Assembly: GCA_019918135.1 (NCBI GenBank)
Contig: WBZZ01003915.1
Span: 1-27,055, forward strand
DNA: 27,055 nucleotides
Direction: 5' to 3'
DNA from: Paulinella micropora
Taxonomy: Eukaryota > Cercozoa > Imbricatea > Euglyphida > Paulinellidae
How positions within the stretch are numbered: the stretch's first letter is position 1; each line of letters opens with the position of its first letter. The position numbers were made by a program, and so were the translations under genes. A model generated the notes under the pieces. It worked only from the letters and a program-made list of their open reading frames with translations. It was not told the DNA's origin and searched no databases. This document shows, piece by piece, positions 1 to 10,203 of this stretch.

Positions 1-830
1 TGGGCTCGCCTGTGATGATGGATGCATCGCAGCTTGGTGCTCCGATGCAAGCTTTGATGGCGGGTGGAGGGGCAAGTAGATCAGTCTGCGATTACAAAGG
101 TAATTAGAGTAATGAGTTGCATGTGTAGCTTTGTGATCTGTGGCGGACAACATACATATGTGATTTATGTATGTGGTAGGCTGCTTGAGCGAGACTGGTC
201 CAGGCCAAGACTATTGTTCGCGCCATGAGGAGCAGAGCTTGCAGAAGATCGATGGTGCGGCGAGCTGGCCTCATCCTGGCAGGATGGAGCAGATCCTAAC
301 CGCTGTTTTGGATATGGCCAAGAACTAGAAGCGCTCTGAGCTGTCTACTGACTCTAGCTTACCCATGATGTTAGAGGCTGTGGAAGAGAAAGCTGCATGT
401 TCTATGATTTTGGCACTACTTACCACCCATAATGGTGGTGAAACCAAGTTTGATGACTTAGGTGTGCTGATCGCGGTGATTGTCAAGTACTTCAAGACCA
501 GATCCGCTGTGTATGGTGGAGGACGCGCTCAAGATCGCGAAGTCACATGCAAAGAAGGTGGATGCTGCAGTCTGGGAAGAGGTAGAAGAGTACTTCACAC
601 CGGCGGGACCCCTGCTGAAGAAGAAGAAGCTAGGTCACACTGGCACTGGCAAGGATCTGTCATCTTTTTGATGCTACAACTGCGGAGAATATGACCATCT
701 GTCGCCTAAGTGCCCGCTCCCAAGACGTGAGAGGGAAGAGTCGCGCGATCCTCGTAACGCTGGTGGCGCTCGCGCGTCTCCATCGCGCCCGTGGGACAAT
801 ATGCCTGCTCGCAGGTAAAGTTACTTTGTT
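1..830 (+). pseudogene. Gag-like protein remnant with CCHC zinc knuckle
   Basis: Coding-like sequence runs in two frames. One frame covers about 3-113, and again from 480 through 671 to the TAA at about 828. The other covers about 220-530, interrupted by a TAG near 325 and open from 365. The 3' part, after an in-frame TGA at 669-671, encodes a zinc knuckle of the form C-x2-C-x4-H-x4-C at about 672-713, followed by a basic Arg/Pro-rich tail. Zinc knuckles near a Gag C-terminus bind nucleic acid in retroelements. The position just upstream of an RT/YR block supports a Gag of the same element. About 110-220 could be an intron or just decay. No intact ORF remains. Confidence 0.5.
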
Positions 831-980
831 ACTTTACGCCTAGCGACTCCTAGCATATAGCTAGTGAGTATAAATTGGGTAGATCTCAAACTCAATTTAG
901 TAATCTGAAAAACGGAGTGTGATAGTATATGGTTAAGATGTGTCGGCACGTATGTGACTCGAGCTTAGTATTAAGTTACA
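831..980. other. AT-rich spacer between the Gag remnant and the first pol copy
   Basis: AT-rich and full of stop codons in all frames. It is not repeated before the second pol copy, so it marks the left edge of the duplicated block. No promoter or RNA gene is recognisable. Confidence 0.4.
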
Positions 981-1101
981 TTAAAATCATTAATTTTCTT
1001 TTCGAAATTTGAATTACTTATATACTAATATCAGTTCTATTAACAATCCGGATGGTATTAAAATTGTGATGTATGGGACACTTGACTAGCAATGTCAACT
1101 T

Positions 1102-3459
1102 TTGAAGTATATTGTCCGGGTCGAGGGGTTGATTTGCATAAAACATGGAAGTATCAACGAGCCAGTGGAAAAGATAAGACAGTCGCTCGGTGAGTTCCCA
1201 AAGCGCTGCGTATGGTATGATGAAAGGCAAGGCATGGTGTGTAATTTTTGTAAGCAAAAATACCACACATACTCGTCTTGCCCGGGCCGACCAACTATAG
1301 TGGAAGCTAAGAACAAAATCAAGTTTGTCGAAAACTTACTAAGTATGCCACAGGTAAGTTTGGATATGTATCAAGGTATGACACTGGGGCAGGCGCTTGA
1401 AACTATGATGAAGTTGGGAAGTAGGTTGAATATAGGCAACCCATGGACTCACACATCGGCAGGGCCCGATAGGCTGAGGCGACAATTGGGATACTGGAAG
1501 GCAATTGGTGCGTCAGATGTAGTGATTTCATGGATTGGTTATGGACTGGACTTTAGATTTGAGGGACGACATGTTCCCAAGAGAAAATTCTTCCGCAACC
1601 ACCCATCATATTTTCAGAATGAGGAGCTAGTCGATGAATTTGTGATGAAGAACGTTGCGTTAGGCAACTTCATAGAAGAGGAGCCAGAAATGCTCTGGCT
1701 GGTTGAACCGATGCAGGTAGAAATTGATCCTCTTGGAGTGAGGAAGGCAAGGATATGTCATGACAAGAGATACCTAGGTAAGTTTAATGCTGTCAACCAG
1801 TTTAGACTGGAGACACTGAAGAAAGATTCTGATAAAGTTGTGAGGAAGGACTTCTCTATGATTGTGGCTGATCTCGCATCTGCATACTACTCGCTAAGGA
1901 TGTCTGAGAATGCGAAAAAGTTCATGGGTTTTTTCCATAAGGGGAAATACTACACGTCGAATGTGATGACCTTCGGGCTCAGGAATGCGCCCTTCTGGTT
2001 CCACAAAACGACTAGACCTATGGTAACTTAGCTAAGATTCTTAGGTGTACTTGTACTTGCATACCTTGATGACTTTCTATGGAGTGCACCAGAGAAGGTG
2101 ATGAAGGAATTGGCAAGTTGTGTACGAACTTTTCTCAACATCCTAGGATGGGATTTGAATGAAAAATGTCGATGGGAGGGTGAGTTTGTCGTAAGGTTTC
2201 TGGGAGTGATGATCAATACGAAAGAGATGACTTATGAGGTACCTGACTATAAACGGTTACTCATGCAGCGTATGTGGGCAGAGTTCATGGGTAGAGTGAA
2301 TGGTGGGCAGAGTTCATGGGTAGAGTGAATGGTGGGAACTTTATAAGGTTAGAAGAACTGGAGAGGGAGGTAGGTCGAGTAGTGTCACTATCTATCGCTT
2401 TGGAGCCTGCGCAGGCGTGGACCCGCTCGCTCTATGGCTGCATCAATTATGCGCGGGCCCGTGCGGTTGCGTACGTGATAGATTGATGCGAGTTCGGAAG
2501 CTGAGATTAAGTTTTGGGCCGATTGGTTGAGTGATGCGGCTAGATGCAAACGGCCGATAACTGATTTTGCGGAAGATATGTTTGTGCGAGTGGATACGGG
2601 TGAAATAGCCACCGGTGTCGTTTATGGGGATGACAGACTTACCATCCCACTACCAGGCGTTCTAATTGGCACTTCGTCTACATTGCGTGAGCTCCATGGT
2701 GTCATTTCGCTGCTAAGTGAGTTGAGTGAAAATATGAAACGGAAATGCGTGAGGTTCGATCTAGATTCATTGCCTGCTGTGAGGAATTTAATTAATGGTG
2801 GCGGGCCTATCCCTGTTCATAATGACATTATCAAGGAGATATGGACTACTTTGAATGCGCACGAAATTCGACCAGTTTGGAACTGGATTCCAAGGCAATT
2901 GAATTGTGAAGCGGATAGTGCATCGAAGGCTTTACAAATGACTAACCTTTATATGCGGCGGGATATTTATGAACGTGTCATGGTCAACTCGCCTGAATTT
3001 ATCAGAGAAGGGAGAAAGGTGTATGTGCCTGACCTTAATCGGATTGCTGGTGCAATTGAATATCTGATTAATTCCCACACTGCAGCGGTGTTGATTCTAC
3101 CTGTCTGGCCAGCTCGCACGTGGTGGGTGTACGTAGTGGAGCATGCTTGTAAGATACTTGACTTACCGCCGGCGGAATACACGCTACAGCCAAGTTGGAG
3201 CATGCACCCGATGTCAATCAAGCGCCCTACGTGGCCTATGACCGCTGCCCTATTTGACTTTCGACTTGGACTAGGTAGCAAGGGTTGGACTGCATTGTGC
3301 GTTTATGTTTTAGTTCGACTGTACTGTATAACACTTGTACTGGATAACACTGACAATATGGTTGTAGCGCCGCACGAATGTTATAATTGTTACGTGTGTG
3401 TAGGTTCATTACGGGCGGACATTGGTACTGCGAAATATGGAGGAAAACCGTGGCGATGA
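1102..3459 (+). pseudogene. DIRS reverse transcriptase-RNase H, copy 1, broken
   Basis: The first open stretch (1102-2031) has no ATG at its head. It shows a CCHC knuckle (C47, C50, H55, C60 counting from 1102) and RT motifs: an Arg/Cys/Asp fingers segment (RKARICHDKRYLGKFN), motif A (DLASAYYSL) and motif B (FGLRNAPFWFHK). An in-frame TAG at 2029-2031 precedes motif C, YLDD, at 2062-2073. A 29-bp duplication (2279-2336) shifts the frame; the connection region is then readable at 2337-2486 and shifts back near 2482. RNase H follows from about 2482 in the first frame, with Asp at VDTGE, Glu at LREL, Asp at FDLDS and Asp at CEADSAS (2914-2916). A downstream LPVWPARTWW segment resembles the DIRS connection region. 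It overlaps the YR gene by 23 nt. The frame is disrupted at three or more points, so it is probably inactive. Confidence 0.85.
2279..2336 (+). repeat. 29-bp tandem duplication inside RT, copy 1
   Basis: The 29-nt unit beginning cagagttcatgggtagagtg occurs at 2279-2307 and again at 2308-2336. Because 29 is not a multiple of 3, it throws RT out of frame and causes the stop at 2326-2328. Removing one unit conceptually reconnects the upstream frame to the connection-region frame. Confidence 0.9.
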
Positions 3460-4410
3460 AGCGAAGCTACTCGCTGGACTCGAAGCTTTTTGTAGAGCCT
3501 TTGTTCGGGCAGCGAGACCACAAAACACTGTGAAAGGATACGCGTATGCGATGCGTGACTGGGAGAGATGGAATGCAGCTATGAGATTACCTGCATTTCC
3601 AGCGAGACCGGAACAAGTGGCAGCTTACTGCATCTATTTGCTTTCCCATTTGGGTCACGCACAGAATACTATTAAGTACAAATTATCAGCTATCTCTAGT
3701 CAATATGCGATGACCGACTCTGTTACCAATCCGCTTTATAGCAAGTTAGTGTACGAGGTGAAGAAGTATGTTTTGAGACTGGCGCGTCCTCCGATAGGGA
3801 AGATCCCTATTCCCACCTCCATGTTACTTCGTTTCATAACCATTATGGACCCGACTAGCTGGTGTGACATCAGGGACATGACTATGATTCTTACTATGTT
3901 TCTCGGGTTCCTGCGCCGCGAAGAGGCAGTGGCGCTATGTGTTCAAGACGTTTGGGTGGAAAAGTATGAGGGAGACTGGGTCTTGTTTATTTATGTTGAG
4001 AAGAGCAAGACAGACCAATACAGATTGGGGGACACGATCGTGATAAGTAGTGACAAGAAATCGCCTCTATGTGCGGTTTCGTGGAGACGATATGGTTTGA
4101 AAATCATGAGCATAAGAACAACCCATATGCGCCGTTGTTTCCGGCTTGGCCATTGCGAGCTGAGGTGGGTCCCTGTCACTTGTCAGCTAACTCTGTTAAT
4201 CATACTTTGACTGCGTGGTTACAGAGGATAGGTGTTGATCCCCAACCGTACAGCACCCATTCCTTGCGGAAAGGAGGTTGTACAGCCGCAGCCAGAGCGG
4301 GCGTGGAAATGAGGTTGTTGAAGAGGCATGGTAGGGGGAAATCTGATTCTGTGTTTGTGTACATGTATGATTCTTTTATTAAAATCATTAATTTTCTTTT
4401 CGAAATTTGA
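3437..4410 (+). pseudogene. Tyrosine recombinase (integrase), copy 1, frameshifted
   Basis: Starts at the ATG at 3437, inside the end of the RNase H frame. The N-terminal core-binding helical region is followed by the catalytic domain, with Arg I in GFLRREEA and Lys in VEKSKTDQ. The first frame ends at 4210. The HxxR box (THSLRKGG) and the following RHGR segment lie in a second frame open from 4069 to 4410, so the gene has one frameshift at about 4085-4115. The residue after RHGR that is Trp in copy 2 is Gly here (RHGRGKS). The C-terminus then runs into the start of the next repeat copy, losing the native end. YR joins the circular cDNA into the genome in DIRS elements; this copy is very unlikely to work. 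Confidence 0.85.
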
Positions 4411-4499
4411 ATTACTTATATTTTAATATCAGTTCTATTAACAATCCGGATGGTATTAAAATTGTGATGTATAGGACACTTGACTAGCAATGTCAACTT

Positions 4500-6857
4500 T
4501 TGAAGTATATTGTCCGGGTCGAGGGGTTGATTTGCATAAAACATGGAAGTATCAACGAGCCAGTGGAAAAGATAAGACAGTCGCTCGGTGAGTTCCCAAA
4601 GCGCTGCGTATGGTATGATGAAAGGCAAGGCATGGTGTGTAATTTTTGTAAGCAAAAATACCACACATACTCGTCTTGCCCGGGCCGACCAACTATAGTG
4701 GAAGCTAAGAACAAAATCAAGTTTGTCGAAAACTTACTAAGTATGCCACAGGTAAGTTTGGATATGTATCAAGGTATGACACTGGGGCAGGCGCTTGAAA
4801 CTATGATGAAGTTGGGAAGTAGGTTGAATATAGGCAACCCATGGACTCACACATCGGCAGGGCCCGATAGGCTGAGGCGACAATTGGGATACTGGAAGGC
4901 AATTGGTGCGTCAGATGTAGTGATTTCATGGATTGGTTATGGACTGGACTTTAGATTTGAGGGACGACATGTTCCCAAGAGAAAATTCTTCCGCAACCAC
5001 CCATCATATTTTCAGAATGAGGAGCTAGTCGATGAATTTGTGATGAAGAACGTTGCGTTAGGCAACTTCATAGAAGAGGAGCCAGAAATGCTCTGGCTGG
5101 TTGAACCGATGCAGGTAGAAATTGATCCTCTTGGAGTGAGGAAGGCAAGGATATGTCATGACAAGAGATACCTAGGTAAGTTTAATGCTGTCAACCAGTT
5201 TAGACTGGAGACACTGAAGAAAGATTCTGATAAAGTTGTGAGGAAGGACTTCTCTATGATTGTGGCTGATCTCGCATCTGCATACTACTCGCTAAGGATG
5301 TCTGAGAATGCGAAAAAGTTCATGGGTTTTTTCCATAAGGGGAAATACTACACGTCGAATGTGATGACCTTCGGGCTCAGGAATGCGCCCTTCTGGTTCC
5401 ACAAAACGACTAGACCTATGGTAACTTAGCTAAGATTCTTAGGTGTACTTGTACTTGCATACCTTGATGACTTTCTATGGAGTGCACCAGAGAAGGTGAT
5501 GAAGGAATTGGCAAGTTGTGTACGAACTTTTCTCAACATCCTAGGATGGGATTTGAATGAAAAATGTCGATGGGAGGGTGAGTTTGTCGTAAGGTTTCTG
5601 GGAGTGATGATCAATACGAAAGAGATGACTTATGAGGTACCTGACTATAAACGGTTACTCATGCAGCGTATGTGGGCAGAGTTCATGGGTAGAGTGAATG
5701 GTGGGCAGAGTTCATGGGTAGAGTGAATGGTGGGAACTTTATAAGGTTAGAAGAACTGGAGAGGGAGGTAGGTCGAGTAGTGTCACTATCTATCGCTTTG
5801 GAGCCTGCGCAGGCGTGGACCCGCTCGCTCTATGGCTGCATCAATTATGCGCGGGCCCGTGCGGTTGCGTACGTGATAGATTGATGCGAGTTCGGAAGCT
5901 GAGATTAAGTTTTGGGCCGATTGGTTGAGTGATGCGGCTAGATGCAAACGGCCGATAACTGATTTTGCGGAAGATATGTTTGTGCGAGTGGATACGGGTG
6001 AAATAGCCACCGGTGTCGTTTATGGGGATGACAGACTTACCATCCCACTACCAGGCGTTCTAATTGGCACTTCGTCTACATTGCGTGAGCTCCATGGTGT
6101 CATTTCGCTGCTAAGTGAGTTGAGTGAAAATATGAAACGGAAATGCGTGAGGTTCGATCTAGATTCATTGCCTGCTGTGAGGAATTTAATTAATGGTGGC
6201 GGGCCTATCCCTGTTCATAATGACATTATCAAGGAGATATGGACTACTTTGAATGCGCACGAAATTCGACCAGTTTGGAACTGGATTCCAAGGCAATTGA
6301 ATTGTGAAGCGGATAGTGCATCGAAGGCTTTACAAATGACTAACCTTTATATGCGGCGGGATATTTATGAACGTGTCATGGTCAACTCGCCTGAATTTAT
6401 CAGAGAAGGGAGAAAGGTGTATGTGCCTGACCTTAATCGGATTGCTGGTGCAATTGAATATCTGATTAATTCCCACACTGCAGCGGTGTTGATTCTACCT
6501 GTCTGGCCAGCTCGCACGTGGTGGGTGTACGTAGTGGAGCATGCTTGTAAGATACTTGACTTACCGCCGGCGGAATACACGCTACAGCCAAGTTGGAGCA
6601 TGCACCCGATGTCAATCAAGCGCCCTACGTGGCCTATGACCGCTGCCCTATTTGACTTTCGACTTGGACTAGGTAGCAAGGGTTGGACTGCATTGTGCGT
6701 TTATGTTTTAGTTCGACTGTACTGTATAACACTTGTACTGGATAACACTGACAATATGGTTGTAGCGCCGCACGAATGTTATAATTGTTACGTGTGTGTA
6801 GGTTCATTACGGGCGGACATTGGTACTGCGAAATATGGAGGAAAACCGTGGCGATGA
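4500..6857 (+). pseudogene. DIRS reverse transcriptase-RNase H, copy 2, broken
   Basis: It has the same product and the same lesions as copy 1: an in-frame TAG at 5427-5429 directly before YLDD (5460-5471), a 29-bp duplication at 5677-5734 causing a frameshift, and a second frame change near 5880. RNase H is open at 5925-6857. Its four acidic residues are Asp23, Glu55, Asp78 or Asp80, and Asp130, counted from 5925. That codon is TTG, not ATG, so it is not a true start. All lesions are shared, so they predate the duplication or were copied with it. Confidence 0.85.
5677..5734 (+). repeat. 29-bp tandem duplication inside RT, copy 2
   Basis: Same duplicated unit as at 2279-2336, present at 5677-5705 and 5706-5734 with the same frameshift. 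Confidence 0.9.
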
Positions 6858-7815
6858 AGCGAAGCTACTCGCTGGACTCGAAGCTTTTTGTAGAGCCTTT
6901 GTTCGGGCAGCGAGACCACAAAACACTGTGAAAGGATACGCGTATGCGATGCGTGACTGGGAGAGATGGAATGCAGCTATGAGATTACCTGCATTTCCAG
7001 CGAGACCGGAACAAGTGGCAGCTTACTGCATCTATTTGCTTTCCCATTTGGGTCACGCACAGAATACTATTAAGTACAAATTATCAGCTATCTCTAGTCA
7101 ATATGCGATGACCGACTCTGTTACCAATCCGCTTTATAGCAAGTTAGTGTACGAGGTGAAGAAGTATGTTTTGAGACTGGCGCGTCCTCCGATAGGGAAG
7201 ATCCCTATTCCCACCTCCATGTTACTTCGTTTCATAACCATTATGGACCCGACTAGCTGGTGTGACATCAGGGACATGACTATGATTCTTACTATGTTTC
7301 TCGGGTTCCTGCGCCGCGAAGAGGCAGTGGCGCTATGTGTTCAAGACGTTTGGGTGGAAAAGTATGAGGGAGACTGGGTCTTGTTTATTTATGTTGAGAA
7401 GAGCAAGACAGACCAATACAGATTGGGGGACACGATCGTGATAAGTAGTGACAAGAAATCGCCTCTATGTGCGGTTTCGTGGAGACGATATGGTTTGAAA
7501 ATCATGAGCATAAGAACAACCCATATGCGCCGTTGTTTCCGGCTTGGCCATTGCGAGCTGAGGTGGGTCCCTGTCACTTGTCAGCTAACTGTTAATCATA
7601 CTTTGACTGCGTGGTTACAGAGGATAGGTGTTGATCCCCAACCGTACAGCACCCATTCCTTGCGGAAAGGAGGTTGTACAGCCGCAGCCAGAGCGGGCGT
7701 GGAAATGAGGTTGTTGAAGAGGCATGGTAGGTGGGAATCTGATTCTGTGTTTGTGTACATATATGATTCTTTTACTGAGAAACTCGCTGTTTCAAGGAGT
7801 CTGTATCGGTTATGA
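6835..7815 (+). CDS. Tyrosine recombinase of DIRS-type element, copy 2 (326 aa, open)
   Basis: Open from the ATG at 6835 to TGA at 7813-7815. Residues about 15-115 resemble the helical N-terminal core-binding domain of phage-integrase-type recombinases. The catalytic set is visible: Arg160/161 (GFLRREE), Lys189 or Lys191 (VEKSKTDQ), His274 and Arg277 (THSLRKGG), Trp300 (RHGRWES), and a Tyr nucleophile at 308 or 310 (VYIYD). Compared with copy 1, a 2-bp deletion near 7592 restores the frame after the earlier frameshift at about 7485-7515. About 30 residues before VNHTL are therefore read out of frame and are probably not native sequence. The ORF is open but may not fold or act normally. Family call firm, activity doubtful. 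Confidence 0.8.
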   Translation: MEENRGDEAKLLAGLEAFCRAFVRAARPQNTVKGYAYAMRDWERWNAAMRLPAFPARPEQVAAYCIYLLSHLGHAQNTIKYKLSAISSQYAMTDSVTNPLYSKLVYEVKKYVLRLARPPIGKIPIPTSMLLRFITIMDPTSWCDIRDMTMILTMFLGFLRREEAVALCVQDVWVEKYEGDWVLFIYVEKSKTDQYRLGDTIVISSDKKSPLCAVSWRRYGLKIMSIRTTHMRRCFRLGHCELRWVPVTCQLTVNHTLTAWLQRIGVDPQPYSTHSLRKGGCTAAARAGVEMRLLKRHGRWESDSVFVYIYDSFTEKLAVSRSLYRL

Positions 7816-7817
7816 TC

Positions 7818-7823
7818 AATAAA
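7818..7823 (+). promoter_or_regulatory. Poly(A) signal AATAAA after YR stop
   Basis: An exact AATAAA hexamer starts 3 nt after the YR stop codon and is followed by a T-rich stretch (7823-7860). Position and motif fit a eukaryotic polyadenylation signal for the DIRS transcript. The motif is short, so chance is possible. Confidence 0.4.
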
Positions 7824-7861
7824 ATTATTTTCTTTTGCCTTTTTTTTCCTTCTTACCTTTT

Positions 7862-7932
7862 ACCTGGAGGGGAAGGTAGGTAAAGGGAGAGGGTAGCAAA
7901 ATAGTGTTTGTGTGAGCAAAGCACAACACAAC
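7862..7932 (+). repeat. 71-bp direct repeat, left copy
   Basis: Identical over 71 bp to 10133-10203 (begins acctggaggggaaggtaggt, ends gcacaacacaac). It starts 47 bp after the YR stop. It could be a terminal repeat of a small non-coding element or one of the split direct repeats found in YR retroelements. No TG..CA ends and no flanking target duplication are visible. Confidence 0.95.
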
Positions 7933-10132
7933 ACCTATTTTGCAACCTCAGACCGGAACGTAACAAGTGCCTGAATTTCGGTAATGATATGATCTTAAAG
8001 ATGATATTTCGACAAACATATTTGTTGCGTTAGCGCTGATAGTACGTGATTGGAGTATAAACTGCAACTTTTGTGGCAATACAGCCGTTCCGGCCTAAAA
8101 TACACTAAGAAATTCTTGAAAGTGGCTCATCTTTAGCCACTCTAAATAATCCGAACTAAATGAAATTATGTTTGAGAACATCTAGATAAAGTTGCGACAT
8201 GGTCGCGCAAGTAAAAGAAGATGATTTGACGCTTATAGTGTTCTCGTCACTTTCGCAAGTTCCTCGAACACAAGAAGAGCAATTCTTGTTTCGAGTGTTC
8301 TTTTATTCCCACCCGCCCACCCTTGGCTACTATGTAATTCCATATGAGCTTTGTTACTTGCAAACATGATACGGGACGGGCTGGTCTGGGAGAAAAGACA
8401 AGTGATAAAATAAGAACTGGCGATACGGTAGTTGTGGTGCAAGTAACTGCGCTTGATAGTTGAAATTGCTTGTGAAAGGTGCTGATTTGTGTATTTGGGG
8501 AACGGGAAAAGGAACCGGGACCGATTGGAAAGTTGTCGGACTGGATCGCGTGATCACAGGTGGCGTTTTTGATAGTGACGTGGGTAGAAAGATATAATAA
8601 TATTAAAGAAAATTTTCGAACAACGTACAGATTTTATGTCGGTTATGGGTCCCTGAGTATAGGAGGCGTTTCCGATTAGTAATTTAGATAGTATCCGAAT
8701 TTTTGGATCGATGAATTGTTGGGTTGCTGAATGTTACGTTTGTAATATATTGACTTTTGTTTTTGTTTTTGTTGTCATATTTTGAAAATTATTTTCGTAA
8801 TCACTTTTTGTGCTATTTTTTGCCAGTACATAAACAGGCATGAGTAAAAACCGTTTAACACCTCAAGTTCAATTTAAGGACGCGTTTGAACACGGTAGAG
8901 GGTCCTGCACACATGGACACTGGTTGTATTGGAAGGTCAGGTAAAGCAGTTACCTGTTTGTGTGAGCGCGTTGTCGGCTCGAAGCTTCAGCTGATTGATA
9001 CGTAGTGCAGGTGTTGCCTATGTGAGTATGCGTTGTGGTGACATAATGTACTTTAACAAGGATTGAAGGGTGTGTATGTAGAAATATCACTGACACAGTG
9101 TGTGGATGTTCGCGAGGTCGGGGTGTAAGTGCGTGCGAGTCATTCTATTATAGAGTGGGGGATATGTTTGACAGTGGTAGTGACTGGCTAAGGACTGCCG
9201 TTATATGGTGTGGCTGATGCTTGTTATTGTCAGGTGTCACTGTAGTTTGGATTTATATGCATCTGGAGGTGGTGTGAAGTGAGTTAGTGCATGTTCCTTA
9301 TGCGTTCCTTGTGGTAGTTAGTGTGCTGTATTGTGATATCGATGCGTAGTGTGACGATGGTAAGTATGATGAGTGTGCTTGAATGAGGCACTGTGAGTAT
9401 ATTGATAAGTCTGCTAACGTTATTTATTGAATAACTAGTTGTGTGGTTGTCCAAAGAGATGTGTAGGGGTGTGGTACTTTGAATGTGTGTATGATGATCG
9501 GTGTGCACATTTGGACAACGATGTTCATGACGGTGATGATAGTACTGTGGTACGCTATTTTGCTTGTTTTATGTGGTGATATAGTTTTTGAATGTGGTTG
9601 CTACTGTTTGGGTTACTGGCTCATGTAGGAGTTTCATATAGCATTTATAACTATTTCTGTGTTGGTTGACTGGGTGGTGATCATGAGTTCCGTTGCCTGC
9701 TTTGGAGTGTTGTGAGAGACGTGTGTTGTATGCTGTACGTGTTTATGCTTATTACTATGAGCACATGTGTTGCTCTCTTGCATTTCTGTGCTTGTTGCCT
9801 TGGTGGGCTGTGTGTGTGAGAATATAGATCGTGAGGTGACTGGATCTAGTTATGATTACATTTTATATACTATCATTCTATTGTTCTTATTTTGATCATT
9901 GCGTGTGGCAAAACTGGGAGATATACCAGCACTTATTACTGTGATTTGTGTATAAGTACAGTGATAATTATGTATTATTGAATCGGTGAGCATTATTACA
10001 TAGAGAAACATGATTGTTGAGTGTCCGTTGTGAATTTATTTCGAGTCTAGATAGAATAGAAATAGGCAGAATTTAGGCACTTGTAGTGGTAGGATAGAAA
10101 CCCCAAACCAGGTTGTTCCATAATAAGGACGA
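7933..10132. other. 2.2-kb non-coding interval with strong G/T strand bias
   Basis: No convincing coding frame, RNA gene or protein motif. From about 8700 to 10030 the + strand is markedly rich in T and G, with many tgtg/gtgt runs and few C. The only ORFs are short, in unbiased frames, with no recognisable product. A small hairpin (gtggct/agccac) lies at about 8121-8139. The interval is bounded on both sides by the 71-bp repeat. Confidence 0.5.
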
Positions 10133-10203
10133 ACCTGGAGGGGAAGGTAGGTAAAGGGAGAGGGTAGCAAAATAGTGTTTGTGTGAGCAAAGCACAACAC
10201 AAC
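10133..10203 (+). repeat. 71-bp direct repeat, right copy
   Basis: Perfect match to 7862-7932, offset 2271. Sequence outside the repeat differs on both sides, so the match has sharp ends. Confidence 0.95.

Larger units (their letters stand above)
981..4378 (+). repeat. Tandem 3.4-kb repeat, copy 1 (DIRS pol and YR)
   Basis: Sequence starting ttaaaatcattaattttc at 981 recurs at 4379 with an offset of 3398, changing to 3396 after a 2-bp indel near 4195/7592. The conceptual proteins of the two copies are identical across RT and RNase H. The differences I found are in the first about 90 bp, the 2-bp indel, and the last about 60 bp. The join shows at most 1 bp of microhomology. Confidence 0.95.
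4379..7774 (+). repeat. Tandem 3.4-kb repeat, copy 2 (DIRS pol and YR)
   Basis: Head-to-tail second copy of 981-4378. Beyond 7774 it continues into sequence absent from copy 1: the natural end of the YR gene and a poly(A) signal. Copy 2 therefore keeps the original 3' side and copy 1 keeps the original 5' side (spacer and Gag remnant), as expected for a local tandem duplication of an internal segment. Confidence 0.95.
1..7861 (+). mobile_element. DIRS-type (tyrosine recombinase) retroelement, 5'-truncated by the window, pol block duplicated
   Basis: Seen: a Gag-like remnant, then RT, RNase H and a tyrosine recombinase on the same strand, with no integrase of the DDE type, no protease and no LTR. 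Known: RT plus RNase H plus YR is the defining gene set of the DIRS/Ngaro/PAT group, which integrates through a circular intermediate using YR. The YR frame overlaps the end of the RT/RNase H frame, as in many DIRS elements. I see no methyltransferase domain of the kind DIRS1 carries. The left end lies outside the window. The right limit is uncertain and may extend into the 71-bp repeats that follow. The element looks defective, because every coding part except the second YR has breaks. Confidence 0.8.

Noticed and set aside
1018..1322. Minus-strand ORFs of 75-82 codons repeated at 4416-4720
   Set aside because: They are antisense to the RT/zinc-knuckle frame and recur only because the segment is duplicated.
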